Source: Candidatus Omnitrophota bacterium
Lineage (GTDB): Bacteria; Omnitrophota; Gorgyraeia; Zapsychrales; Fredricksoniimonadaceae
DNA length: 33,127 nucleotides
Direction: 5' to 3'
NCBI GenBank assembly: GCA_015233165.1
Contig: JADFYF010000018.1
Location: forward strand, 1 to 33,127
Part shown: piece by piece, positions 18,592-26,927 of the stretch
Layout: the number at the start of each line of letters is the position of its first letter
How positions within the stretch are numbered: the stretch's first letter is position 1
The notes under the pieces: model-generated
The model's database searches: none
Told to the model about the DNA's origin: nothing
The model's input: only the letters and a program-made list of their open reading frames with translations
Translations under genes and position numbers: made by a program

Positions 18592-21075
18592 TTAATCTTC
18601 TTCTGTCTTGATGGTAATGTTCTGTCTGACTGGAACCAAAATAAGAACATCCGCACCTTGTCCCTTCACGCTCTGGATCTCAAGACGACCACGGTGCAAA
18701 TTAATAACCTCATTGCAGAGCGCTAATCCTAAACCAGTTCCTTTGGCTTTAGTTGTAAAAAACGGTTGAAAAATCTTATCCAAATATTGGGGGTCAATCC
18801 CCTCTCCATTATCCTTGATCTTAATTTGTAGATATTCACCCTCTTCTTTCACAGACACTCGGATCTTCCCATCCTTACCCTCGAGCGCCTGACAGGCATT
18901 ATTAAGAATATTCACCAAAACCGCTTTGATTTGTATAACATCCGTATCAATACTAAACATTCTATCAATATGATAGTCTATATTAATAGTCAATTGCTGT
19001 TCTTTAAAATGATTTCGGACATTTAAAAGACACTCCTCGAAGAGATCTACGATCACACACGATTCAAACGTAGGCATTTTAATACGCGAATAACTTAAAA
19101 GATTATCAATAATACGATTACCTTCCCACACTTTTTTCTCAATATTTTCTAAATGTTTACTTTGACTCAATTCCTTATTTTTGTTTCTTAGATTGTGCGA
19201 TGCCATTTGTATGACCCCTAAAGGCGTACGCAATTCATGAGCCACAATCGCAGCCAAGGTACCTATGTCCGCCAGACGATTGGCATCTTTCAACTCATTT
19301 TGAATCTTGAGTAATTCTTTAGATCTCTCCTTTACTAATTTCTCTAGACTTTCCTTATCTCTTTTTAAAACATCTTCCGCTAACCTCCGCTGTGTAATAT
19401 CGACAATAGAAGCTAAAATATATATTCCCTTCTCTGTCTGCATGGGATTAAGTCCAATCTCAACCGCCACCTTAGAACCATTTTTTCTTAATCCATAAAA
19501 ATCCCGACCAATCTCCATAGGACGCGCATGAGGAGACTGTCCATAACTCTCACGTTGTCTGACATGACCATCTCGATACGATTGAGGAATCAAATCTTCC
19601 ACCTTTAGATTTAACAACTCTTCCTTCTTATAACCAAATAAGGCTTCGGCCGCTTTATTAGCCATTTGAATCTGCCCTTCTTTATTAACAATAATCATCG
19701 CATTGGGAGCCAGCTCCACAACCTGTTCAAAGCGTTCCTGAGCCAATTTTCTATCAGTAATATCGCGGTAATTGACAATAATACCCCTGATAGCAGCATC
19801 CGCTAATAAATTATCGCCACAACCCTCCACCCAAATCCATGAACCGTTTTTATGTTTTATGCGGACGTTTGCTTTGACAAGCTGCCAAGGATTACTTAGA
19901 AGAAAAGAAAACTTATTAAGAATCTCAGGAAGGTCCTCAGGATGAATAAAGTCAAAAATAATCTGACCTTCATGCTCCTGTTGCGTGTATCCTAACACTT
20001 TCTCAATAGAAGGAGAGCTATAGGTAACAACTCCTTCTGCACTCAGCACCAAAATAATATCAGAATTATTTTCTACCAAAGCCTTAAAGCGTTTTTGTGA
20101 ATTCTGTAACTCCTGCTGAACAAAGACGCGTTCGGCCGTTAAGGTCATAAATACCATCCCAACTAGGGAAACACTCAATAGAAATATTTGTTCCAAAATA
20201 AACGATACCTGAGCATCATAACCATTTCTACCCAAAACCTCTGTTCCATGAACATATCCCAGAACAACCTGTATGAAGATGATAAATACAGCTACGGTGA
20301 CCCGTTTGGGACCCAGACGAGACGCCGCCCAGATAATAAGCAAAAAAATTGGAAAATTCGTAGGCACATGTCTGCTGCCCAAATAAGAATCATGAGTAAA
20401 TGTAAAATGACCGATGATCAGCAAACATAAAAAAAATATAATTGATTCAACTATTCTAGGGAGAGTTTTATGCCTTTGAACCTGGGGAGTAAATGCAAGA
20501 ATACAAGGAAGGACAATCAACATCCCTCCAATATTAGCAAGCCACCAACTCAACCATAGACCTCCGGAAACCTTTAAATTTATTAAATCATTAAAATTCA
20601 GAACCGCTAATCCGACGCTTGCGCTGATCGCGCAAGATAAAGATACAATCAACATAAATTCAGGAACATGTTCAACGTGTTCAAAAAATTCTTTCCATCG
20701 AATAAAATGTTTAATGGCCCAACTAGCCACCACACCCTCTATGACATTGACACTGGCCATGACAGCACTCGAGAGAAGAATCGCAGACCAAGATAAATGG
20801 TAGGAACTAAAAGAATGGATTTCTAATAAAAATATACCTAACCAAATACCTGCCCATATCCATTCTCCCAAAAGTAAAAATCCTGCCAACGCAACCCCGG
20901 AGGGAAACCAAATCAGACAAACATTGGACGACTTAAAAACCCAATTAAGAATTCCCTGAGCGCTGTAATAATAAATGACAGCCATCAAGACCATCCACAA
21001 GACCTTTTGATACAACCGCTTAAGCTTATCATCCTGATTGACTTCCAAGATTTTCTCTCCTAGCTTCCTATCCAT
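18592..21075 (-). CDS. MASE1-PAS-PAS sensor histidine kinase
   Basis: An 827-residue inner-membrane sensor kinase. Residues about 24-315 form eight or more hydrophobic helices with the MASE1 pattern (VCLIWFPSGVALAGFLLLGE). Then come two PAS domains (about 328-445 and 450-565), a coiled coil, a HisKA domain with the phospho-acceptor histidine in VAHELRTPLGVIQ, and a HATPase domain with NILNNACQAL (N box), DNGEGIDP (G1), FFTTKAKGTGLGLALC (F/G2). It has no receiver domain, so it must signal to separate regulators, of which the same operon supplies several. AGGAGAG six bases before the ATG supports the start. It lies 59 bases downstream of the glycosyltransferase gene. The ligand is not evident. 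Confidence 0.9.
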   Translation of the reverse strand: MDRKLGEKILEVNQDDKLKRLYQKVLWMVLMAVIYYYSAQGILNWVFKSSNVCLIWFPSGVALAGFLLLGEWIWAGIWLGIFLLEIHSFSSYHLSWSAILLSSAVMASVNVIEGVVASWAIKHFIRWKEFFEHVEHVPEFMLIVSLSCAISASVGLAVLNFNDLINLKVSGGLWLSWWLANIGGMLIVLPCILAFTPQVQRHKTLPRIVESIIFFLCLLIIGHFTFTHDSYLGSRHVPTNFPIFLLIIWAASRLGPKRVTVAVFIIFIQVVLGYVHGTEVLGRNGYDAQVSFILEQIFLLSVSLVGMVFMTLTAERVFVQQELQNSQKRFKALVENNSDIILVLSAEGVVTYSSPSIEKVLGYTQQEHEGQIIFDFIHPEDLPEILNKFSFLLSNPWQLVKANVRIKHKNGSWIWVEGCGDNLLADAAIRGIIVNYRDITDRKLAQERFEQVVELAPNAMIIVNKEGQIQMANKAAEALFGYKKEELLNLKVEDLIPQSYRDGHVRQRESYGQSPHARPMEIGRDFYGLRKNGSKVAVEIGLNPMQTEKGIYILASIVDITQRRLAEDVLKRDKESLEKLVKERSKELLKIQNELKDANRLADIGTLAAIVAHELRTPLGVIQMASHNLRNKNKELSQSKHLENIEKKVWEGNRIIDNLLSYSRIKMPTFESCVIVDLFEECLLNVRNHFKEQQLTINIDYHIDRMFSIDTDVIQIKAVLVNILNNACQALEGKDGKIRVSVKEEGEYLQIKIKDNGEGIDPQYLDKIFQPFFTTKAKGTGLGLALCNEVINLHRGRLEIQSVKGQGADVLILVPVRQNITIKTEED

Positions 21076-21134
21076 AGAACACTCTCCTAAGCCAACCAGA
21101 CTCTTGGGTCAAAATGACTTAACAATAGGTCTTA

Positions 21135-24100
21135 TTAGAAATCAATCTTTACCCCACAAGTAACTCCCAAAGAATTCGTATGACTGTTGTTCGTTTTATC
21201 ATCAGAGAATGAGTACTTTAATGAAACATCAAAGGTCATATTATCTTTAATACGATACCTGAATCCCGTAAATATACTATCCCCAAATCCTTGTTTAATA
21301 TCATAGGACAGTGTGTTTTCAGCATTAAAACTCCAGCGGTCGTTGATTTTTTTGTTATATTCGACGGCAAATTGATGGATCTGAGAATTATTATGAGCAA
21401 AATAATACGGAGAGGTGTGAAGCAAATCAATGTACGAGAATCCGTATTTTAATGTCCAGTTCGGATTCAACAGATACATGGGTGAAATATACGCCATCTT
21501 TTTAATATTACCATCAGAGTACAGGCCGTAGGTGGCATTCCCATACAAGGCCCAATGCTTACTTAATGTCTGATAGGCATCCACCTTAAAATCATGAGTC
21601 GTAATTCTGTGGATAGCAGCCTGGACATCACTCACGAGGGTATAATAACGGGGCGTAAAAAGATCGATGGTATCAATAATGTCATAGTGTGAGTACTCAA
21701 AACCCACATTCCCATGCTCATGATTATAAACAACCCTGCTCTTGCCTGTGAAGGTTTCTCCGACGTGATTCGTGTAGGAGTTAAATCCACCATCCAGATA
21801 CAAACTAAGATTCTTGTTTAAATCCGTCGCATAAGACGCCTTAAAAGAGTTCCTGTTGATATGTCCCGCGTTGTTCCCACTTAACTGCGAAACATAATAC
21901 AGAAGACCATAGGTATCTTTCCCATCCTTAGATCTCATCTTAAAATCAGTCCCTTCATTGATTCTTAAATACTTTGTATCTTCCCAATAAACACTATACA
22001 TCGGCGTCACTGTAAAACGCGTTATGCGTTTAGCCGGTTGATGGGGGGGCGTTTCTATTCTTGTATTTTCCCCAACAATCATTCTTTGAGAGGGGCTTAC
22101 CTCCGCCGGTGATGTATCCATTCTTGCTATTGGCTGTTCCTGGGTATTAGTTACCGGACTAGTCTGAACTTTGAGGGGAATCTCAAGAGATTGCTTATAA
22201 ATATTCAATACCCCTTGAGTCGCAACTGTTACTGGTACTGGTGTTGGCAAGCCTAAATGAACAGATAAAACCTTCCAAGTCTTAGGTCCAACCTTACCAT
22301 CCACCGAAAGACTATTCTTAGACTGAAAATCCTTGATAGCCTTCAATGTTAAAGGACCCACCTTACCATCTATTTTCCCTGTATAAAATCCGGCATTCTT
22401 AAGGGCTTGTTGTATTTGTTTAGATGTTGGTGGATTATCAGAAACAGCTACCACGGAAACAGTTTTATCACCCGTCGTCAGAGCCAAGGCCTTGGTATTA
22501 TTGACAACAACCGCTGCTACAGCCGCTTTTTTAGGAGCGCTGAATGTTGGATTGGTAGGGATAACAACCTTTCCCTTAGAGATGGATCTTGGCCGAAGGA
22601 CTAAGGGAACTACGGGAGAGTGTAATAAAATGACGTCCGCAGGAGCCGGATAATAAACAAGCATGCTGCAAAGAACACCGCAAAGGCAACAGGTCGTCAC
22701 CTTATTCATCTTCAAAGACACCTGACCTGCCTGAAAAATATAGCCCAGCTGTTCCAAAAAAACACTGATTGTCAATGGAGCCAGCACAAATACCGACCAA
22801 AGCATCCAGACAAGGTTTCCAAAGAAAATATTCTTATTGATACCAAAAGTCCAGACCGAATAACAAAAGCTCACCACATAGGCAATCAAAATCACCATTT
22901 GGGCGCTTACAGTGCAGTACCATGGCAAACGGGTTTCTTTCGGCTCATTTTTAAAAGTCACGACGGGTTCTAACTTTAACTTCTTATGCCATAAAGCGTC
23001 AATAATGGCCTGAAAAAAAATAGGAAAAAACGAATTCCACGTTTGATAGCACTTTGTCACTCCTTTGGACCTGAAAATAAAAACATCCAGAATAACCATC
23101 ATGCCAAAATACGGCAATCTATAGAGAAGAAATTCACCCGCAGGCACGTTGACAAAGAAGGAATTGGTTAAAAGAGACCAGATAGGCAAAAGAAAAAATA
23201 TGGGGATACAAATGCCAGAAAATAAATACAGGATTCCAAGACCAAAATAATGGACCTTTTGTTCCACGGTTAAGCCTTTCTTAAAAAGAGGGTTATCCCA
23301 GAAAAAAAGCCGCAGCGTATCCATCGCCCATTTGTGGCGCTGGCGGGCCATAGCCGCATAATGAGGTGGCGCGATCCCTTTTGTCAGCGCATAATTAAAG
23401 AAAATTCCCACATAACCACTTTGCTGAAGTCGATACGACGTATGAAGATCCTCGACGAGATTCCAGGTGCTAAAGCCTCCGATGGCATCTAAGGCGCTTC
23501 GTTTATAGATAACACCGGAACCACATGAAATAATCGCATTATGCGCATCCTTGCTTAACTCTACAGATTTATTAAACATCAAATCCTGACTGTTATACGG
23601 ATCATTCTCAGGCACATCATAATGTTGCATCGATTGCACAAAGGCAATATTAGGACGAATGAAATACCCTATTAATTTCTTAATGATATATGGTCGGGGT
23701 TCCTGATCCGCATCAAGAACCAGGATGAAATCCCCTGTAGAATGCTTCAGTCCATTATTCAAATTCCCGGCTTTAGTATATTCGCGTGTTCCTCTATGGA
23801 AATAAACACACCCTGAACCTTCCGCCAGATGTCTTAACTCTTCAGACCCGGCGTCATCAAGCACATAGATTTTCTTCAATGGATAATTGATCATTAAAGT
23901 AGCCGCCAGAGTCTTTCTAATAATATTAATATCTTCACCACAACAAGTCAGAAACACGTCAACCGAAGGATTGAAATCTTTTAAAGGAGAAGAACGTCGA
24001 TGGAACCGCATTTCTTTATAGGCAAAGGCGGTCAGATTGATTTGCACAATGCAGATAATTTCAGAAAAAATAAAAATAACCGAATACCAACTCCAAATTG

Positions 24101-24224
24101 CATGTTGAAAAAGCCAATAAAAATAAGATGCTGCCGCAATATTAGTTAACCATAAAATGACATTAGAACTGATTAAACGACGCCTATCCTTTGCTTCAAA
24201 ATACCTGTGTGATATAGAAGCCAT
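21135..24224 (-). CDS. Trans-envelope fusion: cellulose-synthase-like GT2 + peptidoglycan-binding domain + C-terminal outer-membrane beta-barrel
   Basis: A 1029-residue protein with three parts. Residues 20-65 are two membrane helices. Residues about 85-310 are a processive GT2 catalytic domain with D123-D124, the DxD-type DADQ (171-174), VED (257-259) and QRHKW (295-299, K where QxxRW has R). About four helices follow to residue 492 and one more at 507-526, which by count puts the rest in the periplasm. Residues about 598-655 are a PG_binding_1 domain (KIDGKVGPLTLKAIKDFQ, VDGKVGPKTW). After a proline-rich linker, residues about 735-1029 are alternating aromatic/polar strands ending in phenylalanine, like an outer-membrane barrel. 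No PilZ domain is seen. A GAGGAGGGGG ribosome binding site lies in the upstream regulator gene, whose stop overlaps this ATG by one base (TAATG). A C7 run lies in the linker. Confidence 0.85.
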   Translation of the reverse strand: MASISHRYFEAKDRRRLISSNVILWLTNIAAASYFYWLFQHAIWSWYSVIFIFSEIICIVQINLTAFAYKEMRFHRRSSPLKDFNPSVDVFLTCCGEDINIIRKTLAATLMINYPLKKIYVLDDAGSEELRHLAEGSGCVYFHRGTREYTKAGNLNNGLKHSTGDFILVLDADQEPRPYIIKKLIGYFIRPNIAFVQSMQHYDVPENDPYNSQDLMFNKSVELSKDAHNAIISCGSGVIYKRSALDAIGGFSTWNLVEDLHTSYRLQQSGYVGIFFNYALTKGIAPPHYAAMARQRHKWAMDTLRLFFWDNPLFKKGLTVEQKVHYFGLGILYLFSGICIPIFFLLPIWSLLTNSFFVNVPAGEFLLYRLPYFGMMVILDVFIFRSKGVTKCYQTWNSFFPIFFQAIIDALWHKKLKLEPVVTFKNEPKETRLPWYCTVSAQMVILIAYVVSFCYSVWTFGINKNIFFGNLVWMLWSVFVLAPLTISVFLEQLGYIFQAGQVSLKMNKVTTCCLCGVLCSMLVYYPAPADVILLHSPVVPLVLRPRSISKGKVVIPTNPTFSAPKKAAVAAVVVNNTKALALTTGDKTVSVVAVSDNPPTSKQIQQALKNAGFYTGKIDGKVGPLTLKAIKDFQSKNSLSVDGKVGPKTWKVLSVHLGLPTPVPVTVATQGVLNIYKQSLEIPLKVQTSPVTNTQEQPIARMDTSPAEVSPSQRMIVGENTRIETPPHQPAKRITRFTVTPMYSVYWEDTKYLRINEGTDFKMRSKDGKDTYGLLYYVSQLSGNNAGHINRNSFKASYATDLNKNLSLYLDGGFNSYTNHVGETFTGKSRVVYNHEHGNVGFEYSHYDIIDTIDLFTPRYYTLVSDVQAAIHRITTHDFKVDAYQTLSKHWALYGNATYGLYSDGNIKKMAYISPMYLLNPNWTLKYGFSYIDLLHTSPYYFAHNNSQIHQFAVEYNKKINDRWSFNAENTLSYDIKQGFGDSIFTGFRYRIKDNMTFDVSLKYSFSDDKTNNSHTNSLGVTCGVKIDF

Positions 24225-24613
24225 TATAAAGTGTCCCCCTCCTCATCTTCGCCTAAACATTTTCTTATTTTACTAATCAGTTCATACGGATTAAATGGTT
24301 TGGCAATATACGCTTTAACACCGTAAGCATCGGCGACCATCTTATCTATGGAATTATCGATCACCGTCAAAAACAACTTCGGAATATCTTGATAGACATT
24401 CTTCTCATTAAAATCCTCAATAATTCGAAACCCACTTCGTCCCGGCATTAAGATATCCAGAATTAACAGATCCGGTCTTTCCTTCTTTAAATACTGCTCC
24501 GCTTGAGAAGGGTCGCATAACGTAACAACCTTATAATCATAATCTTTAAGAATATCCCGCGTTGTCTCTAAGAACCTTTCATTATCATCAATGATCAATA
24601 TTTTCTTCCCCAT
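24224..24613 (-). CDS. Single-domain response regulator (CheY-like)
   Basis: A 129-residue receiver domain without an output domain. The acidic pocket is D9-D10, the phospho-acceptor is D53 in LILDILMPGRSG, and the conserved lysine lies in YIAKPFNPYEL. Proteins of this kind act by binding another protein when phosphorylated. Its stop overlaps the start of the trans-envelope glycosyltransferase (TAATG), so the two are translationally coupled, and it may directly gate that enzyme or relay phosphate. It follows the GGDEF/HD-GYP regulator by 16 bases and has an AAGGA-type ribosome binding site. Confidence 0.9.
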   Translation of the reverse strand: MGKKILIIDDNERFLETTRDILKDYDYKVVTLCDPSQAEQYLKKERPDLLILDILMPGRSGFRIIEDFNEKNVYQDIPKLFLTVIDNSIDKMVADAYGVKAYIAKPFNPYELISKIRKCLGEDEEGDTL

Positions 24614-24629
24614 GTAAACGGTCCTTTCA

Positions 24630-26186
24630 TTATGATCGTTGGATTGACTGATTTTTGTTCCTGGTTCTCATAATTTCTAAGAAAATTCTTACTATCTGAG
24701 GATCAAATTGTGTCCCCGATCCCTGCTTGATAATGCTTAACGCCTCTGATTGACTGTATTCTTTTCTCTGAGGTCTCTTTGAGATCAGGGCTTGATACGT
24801 ATCGATGATGGCGATAATCCTTGCGCCTAAAGGAATCTCTTCCCCTTTTAAACCCGCTGAATATCCCAGCCCGTCAAATCTTTCATGATGGAACCGTATC
24901 ATAGGAACAACAGCGCTTAAGGAATGAATAGGCGCTATAATTTCAGCGCCGATTTGCGGATGTTTTTTGACCTGTTCATATTCTTTGACTGTCAGATGTC
25001 TGGGTTTAAGAAGGATCTTATTTGAAATACCCACCTTCCCTAAATCATGAAGAATGGTCGCATGTTCCAGGTTTTCAAGATCCGGCTTGGATAAATGAAG
25101 TCTTCGACCGATCTTTAAAGCAATGACAATGAGATCTTGCAAATGCTCCTCGGATTCTCTAGCCTTGGCAAAGCCATGAACAGATTCAACCAACGCCCCT
25201 TCCACCCTACTTGTCATTTTAGAAATCTTCTCTTTAATGGTACGAATACTTCCTACGGTATCTTTCTTGTCCTCACTACCGTAGACAACAATCCTATTTC
25301 CTCCTTTTTCCTTGGCTTCGTGCAATGCCTGATCAGCCCCGTTAATGAGATCGGTCATGGTATCAACCCTATTCTCGGGAAAACTAGCCAAACCCATGCT
25401 GACCTTAATATTTATCTTTAAACCCTTAGGATCAAAGATGTATTCTCGGATAAGCTCTATCAACCTCTGGCTGAAAACCAGGGCTCCCTCTTTATTAGTA
25501 TCCGGTAAAAGAGTGACAAATTCTTCCCCTCCGTAACGCACCACAATATCATTACCGCGGGCAAACTCCTTTAGACACTGGGCAAACTCTTTTAAAATTA
25601 GATCACCGACAGGGTGTCCATACACATCATTAATGGTCTTAAAAAAGTCGATATCCATCATGACAATGGAAAGAGGCAAGACATATCGTCTTGAACGCAT
25701 GAACTCTGAATTCAATCGGTCAATGAAGAATCTTTGATTATATAGCCCCGTTAAAGGATCCTGCCAACTGAGTTCCTTTAATTGCTTTAACAAGACCTTG
25801 TTATCGAGGGAAAGCTTTTGCATATGGATAGCCTTCTTGATCGCTATTTTAATTTCATCCATATGAATAGGTTTCTGAATATAGGAAAAGGCCCCCTTGT
25901 TTAAAGCATTCACCGCATTCTCCACAGAGGCGAATCCTGTGGAAATAATCGTTAACGTTTCCTCGCTGATCTTCTTGATTTCTTCCAATAACTCCATTCC
26001 CGTACCATCAGGAAGATTTAAATCTACAATGGCTATATTGTAGAACCTTTCTTTTAATTCTTTTTTCGCAAGACAGACACTCTCTACTCCCATAATTTCA
26101 TAACCTTCTTCAGCAAGAATATCGCCTAAAGTCTCGCGCATCCCCAGATCATCTTCCACGATAAGAATCCTGCCCTTTATGATCAT
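24630..26186 (-). CDS. Response regulator with GGDEF and HD-GYP domains (c-di-GMP turnover)
   Basis: A 518-residue cytosolic regulator that appears able both to make and to break cyclic di-GMP. The receiver domain (1-120) has D55 in IVDLNLPDG. The diguanylate cyclase domain (about 138-302) has GGEEF at 219-223 and an RGND inhibitory site at 210-213, so product feedback is expected. The HD-GYP phosphodiesterase domain (about 335-510) keeps the metal-binding set H348, H380-D381, H409, H433-H434 and D462, but the eponymous GYP reads GYS (441-443). It starts 3 bases after the preceding regulator gene. With a polysaccharide synthase downstream, a role in switching matrix production is likely, though no c-di-GMP receptor domain was seen on that enzyme. 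Confidence 0.92.
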   Translation of the reverse strand: MIIKGRILIVEDDLGMRETLGDILAEEGYEIMGVESVCLAKKELKERFYNIAIVDLNLPDGTGMELLEEIKKISEETLTIISTGFASVENAVNALNKGAFSYIQKPIHMDEIKIAIKKAIHMQKLSLDNKVLLKQLKELSWQDPLTGLYNQRFFIDRLNSEFMRSRRYVLPLSIVMMDIDFFKTINDVYGHPVGDLILKEFAQCLKEFARGNDIVVRYGGEEFVTLLPDTNKEGALVFSQRLIELIREYIFDPKGLKINIKVSMGLASFPENRVDTMTDLINGADQALHEAKEKGGNRIVVYGSEDKKDTVGSIRTIKEKISKMTSRVEGALVESVHGFAKARESEEHLQDLIVIALKIGRRLHLSKPDLENLEHATILHDLGKVGISNKILLKPRHLTVKEYEQVKKHPQIGAEIIAPIHSLSAVVPMIRFHHERFDGLGYSAGLKGEEIPLGARIIAIIDTYQALISKRPQRKEYSQSEALSIIKQGSGTQFDPQIVRIFLEIMRTRNKNQSIQRS

Positions 26187-26189
26187 CCT

Positions 26190-26927
26190 CTATCCTCTGG
26201 CTTTCATCATCTGATGCATCCTATTTAAAATCTCAGCAGAAGGAGTTTCTGGTCGACAAATCAAAACATGAGGATCTTCCTGAAAAAATTTATTTAACAA
26301 ATCTTCTTTTGCTCCTAATCCCTCCACCATAAAAATCCCCATCGTCATCGGGTTTAGCTTGATGATAGAAGCATATGTTTTGAGCATGTCCTCCATGGAT
26401 AGACCTGGATCAAGAAGAATGAAATGATGCTGGATCTGTTGGTTGATCCTAATAGCCTGATCAGGATCTTTGACGTCGCTCATCCAACAATTATGTGCCC
26501 CTAAATATTCTTTTAAGTCTTTAGTCCCCCCCCCATCCATACCAATGGCCAGAATCAACATCGCACATTTAAGAGCCTCTATATAAATGACGATCTTATC
26601 TAGACTAATGGGTTTATATAAAATCCCTCGAGCGCCCTCATGAAGACATTCTTTAATGGTATCTTGCATCGCATAACCCGTCATCATAATGGTCACGTTC
26701 TGCGGCCTGATCTGTTTAATTTGTCTGTAAATAGCCAGCCCATTTAAAGGAGCCATCTTGATATCTAATAGAATAGTTTCATAAGACTCTTTAGATAAGA
26801 TCCCCAACGCTTCGGATCCGCTCGCCGTGAATCTGGAGTGATAACCTTTTTCTTCCAGAATATCCTTAAGCGTCTCTCCTAAATGAGCATCATCATCAAT
26901 GATTAAGACGCTGTTTCTTTTGCTCAT
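26190..26927 (-). CDS. Response regulator with receiver domain and degenerate receiver-like C-terminal half
   Basis: A 245-residue protein. Residues 5-122 are a receiver domain with D11-D13, phospho-acceptor D55 in ILLDIKMAPLNG and K105 in YKPISL. Residues about 122-245 look like a second receiver fold by pattern (AMLILAIGMD as a first strand, HFILLDPGLS where the phosphorylation strand would be) but lack the acidic pocket at its start; it may be a pseudo-receiver for protein contact. The join is coded by a run of nine G (26526-26534), a possible slippage site. The start overlaps the hybrid kinase stop by four bases, so the kinase is its likely partner. The C-terminal assignment is tentative. 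Confidence 0.82.
   Translation of the reverse strand: MSKRNSVLIIDDDAHLGETLKDILEEKGYHSRFTASGSEALGILSKESYETILLDIKMAPLNGLAIYRQIKQIRPQNVTIMMTGYAMQDTIKECLHEGARGILYKPISLDKIVIYIEALKCAMLILAIGMDGGGTKDLKEYLGAHNCWMSDVKDPDQAIRINQQIQHHFILLDPGLSMEDMLKTYASIIKLNPMTMGIFMVEGLGAKEDLLNKFFQEDPHVLICRPETPSAEILNRMHQMMKARG
26526..26534. repeat. Homopolymer C9 (G9 in coding sense) inside a response regulator gene
   Basis: Nine consecutive C on the plus strand code for G132-G134 of the two-part response regulator, precisely between the receiver domain and the C-terminal half. Runs of this length slip during replication in several bacteria. A one-base change would detach the C-terminal half. Confidence 0.85.

Noticed and set aside
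21076-21134. Terminator between the glycosyltransferase and the MASE1 kinase gene
   Set aside because: Only short interrupted stems (for example CCAA/TTGG) can form and no T-run follows on the transcribed strand.
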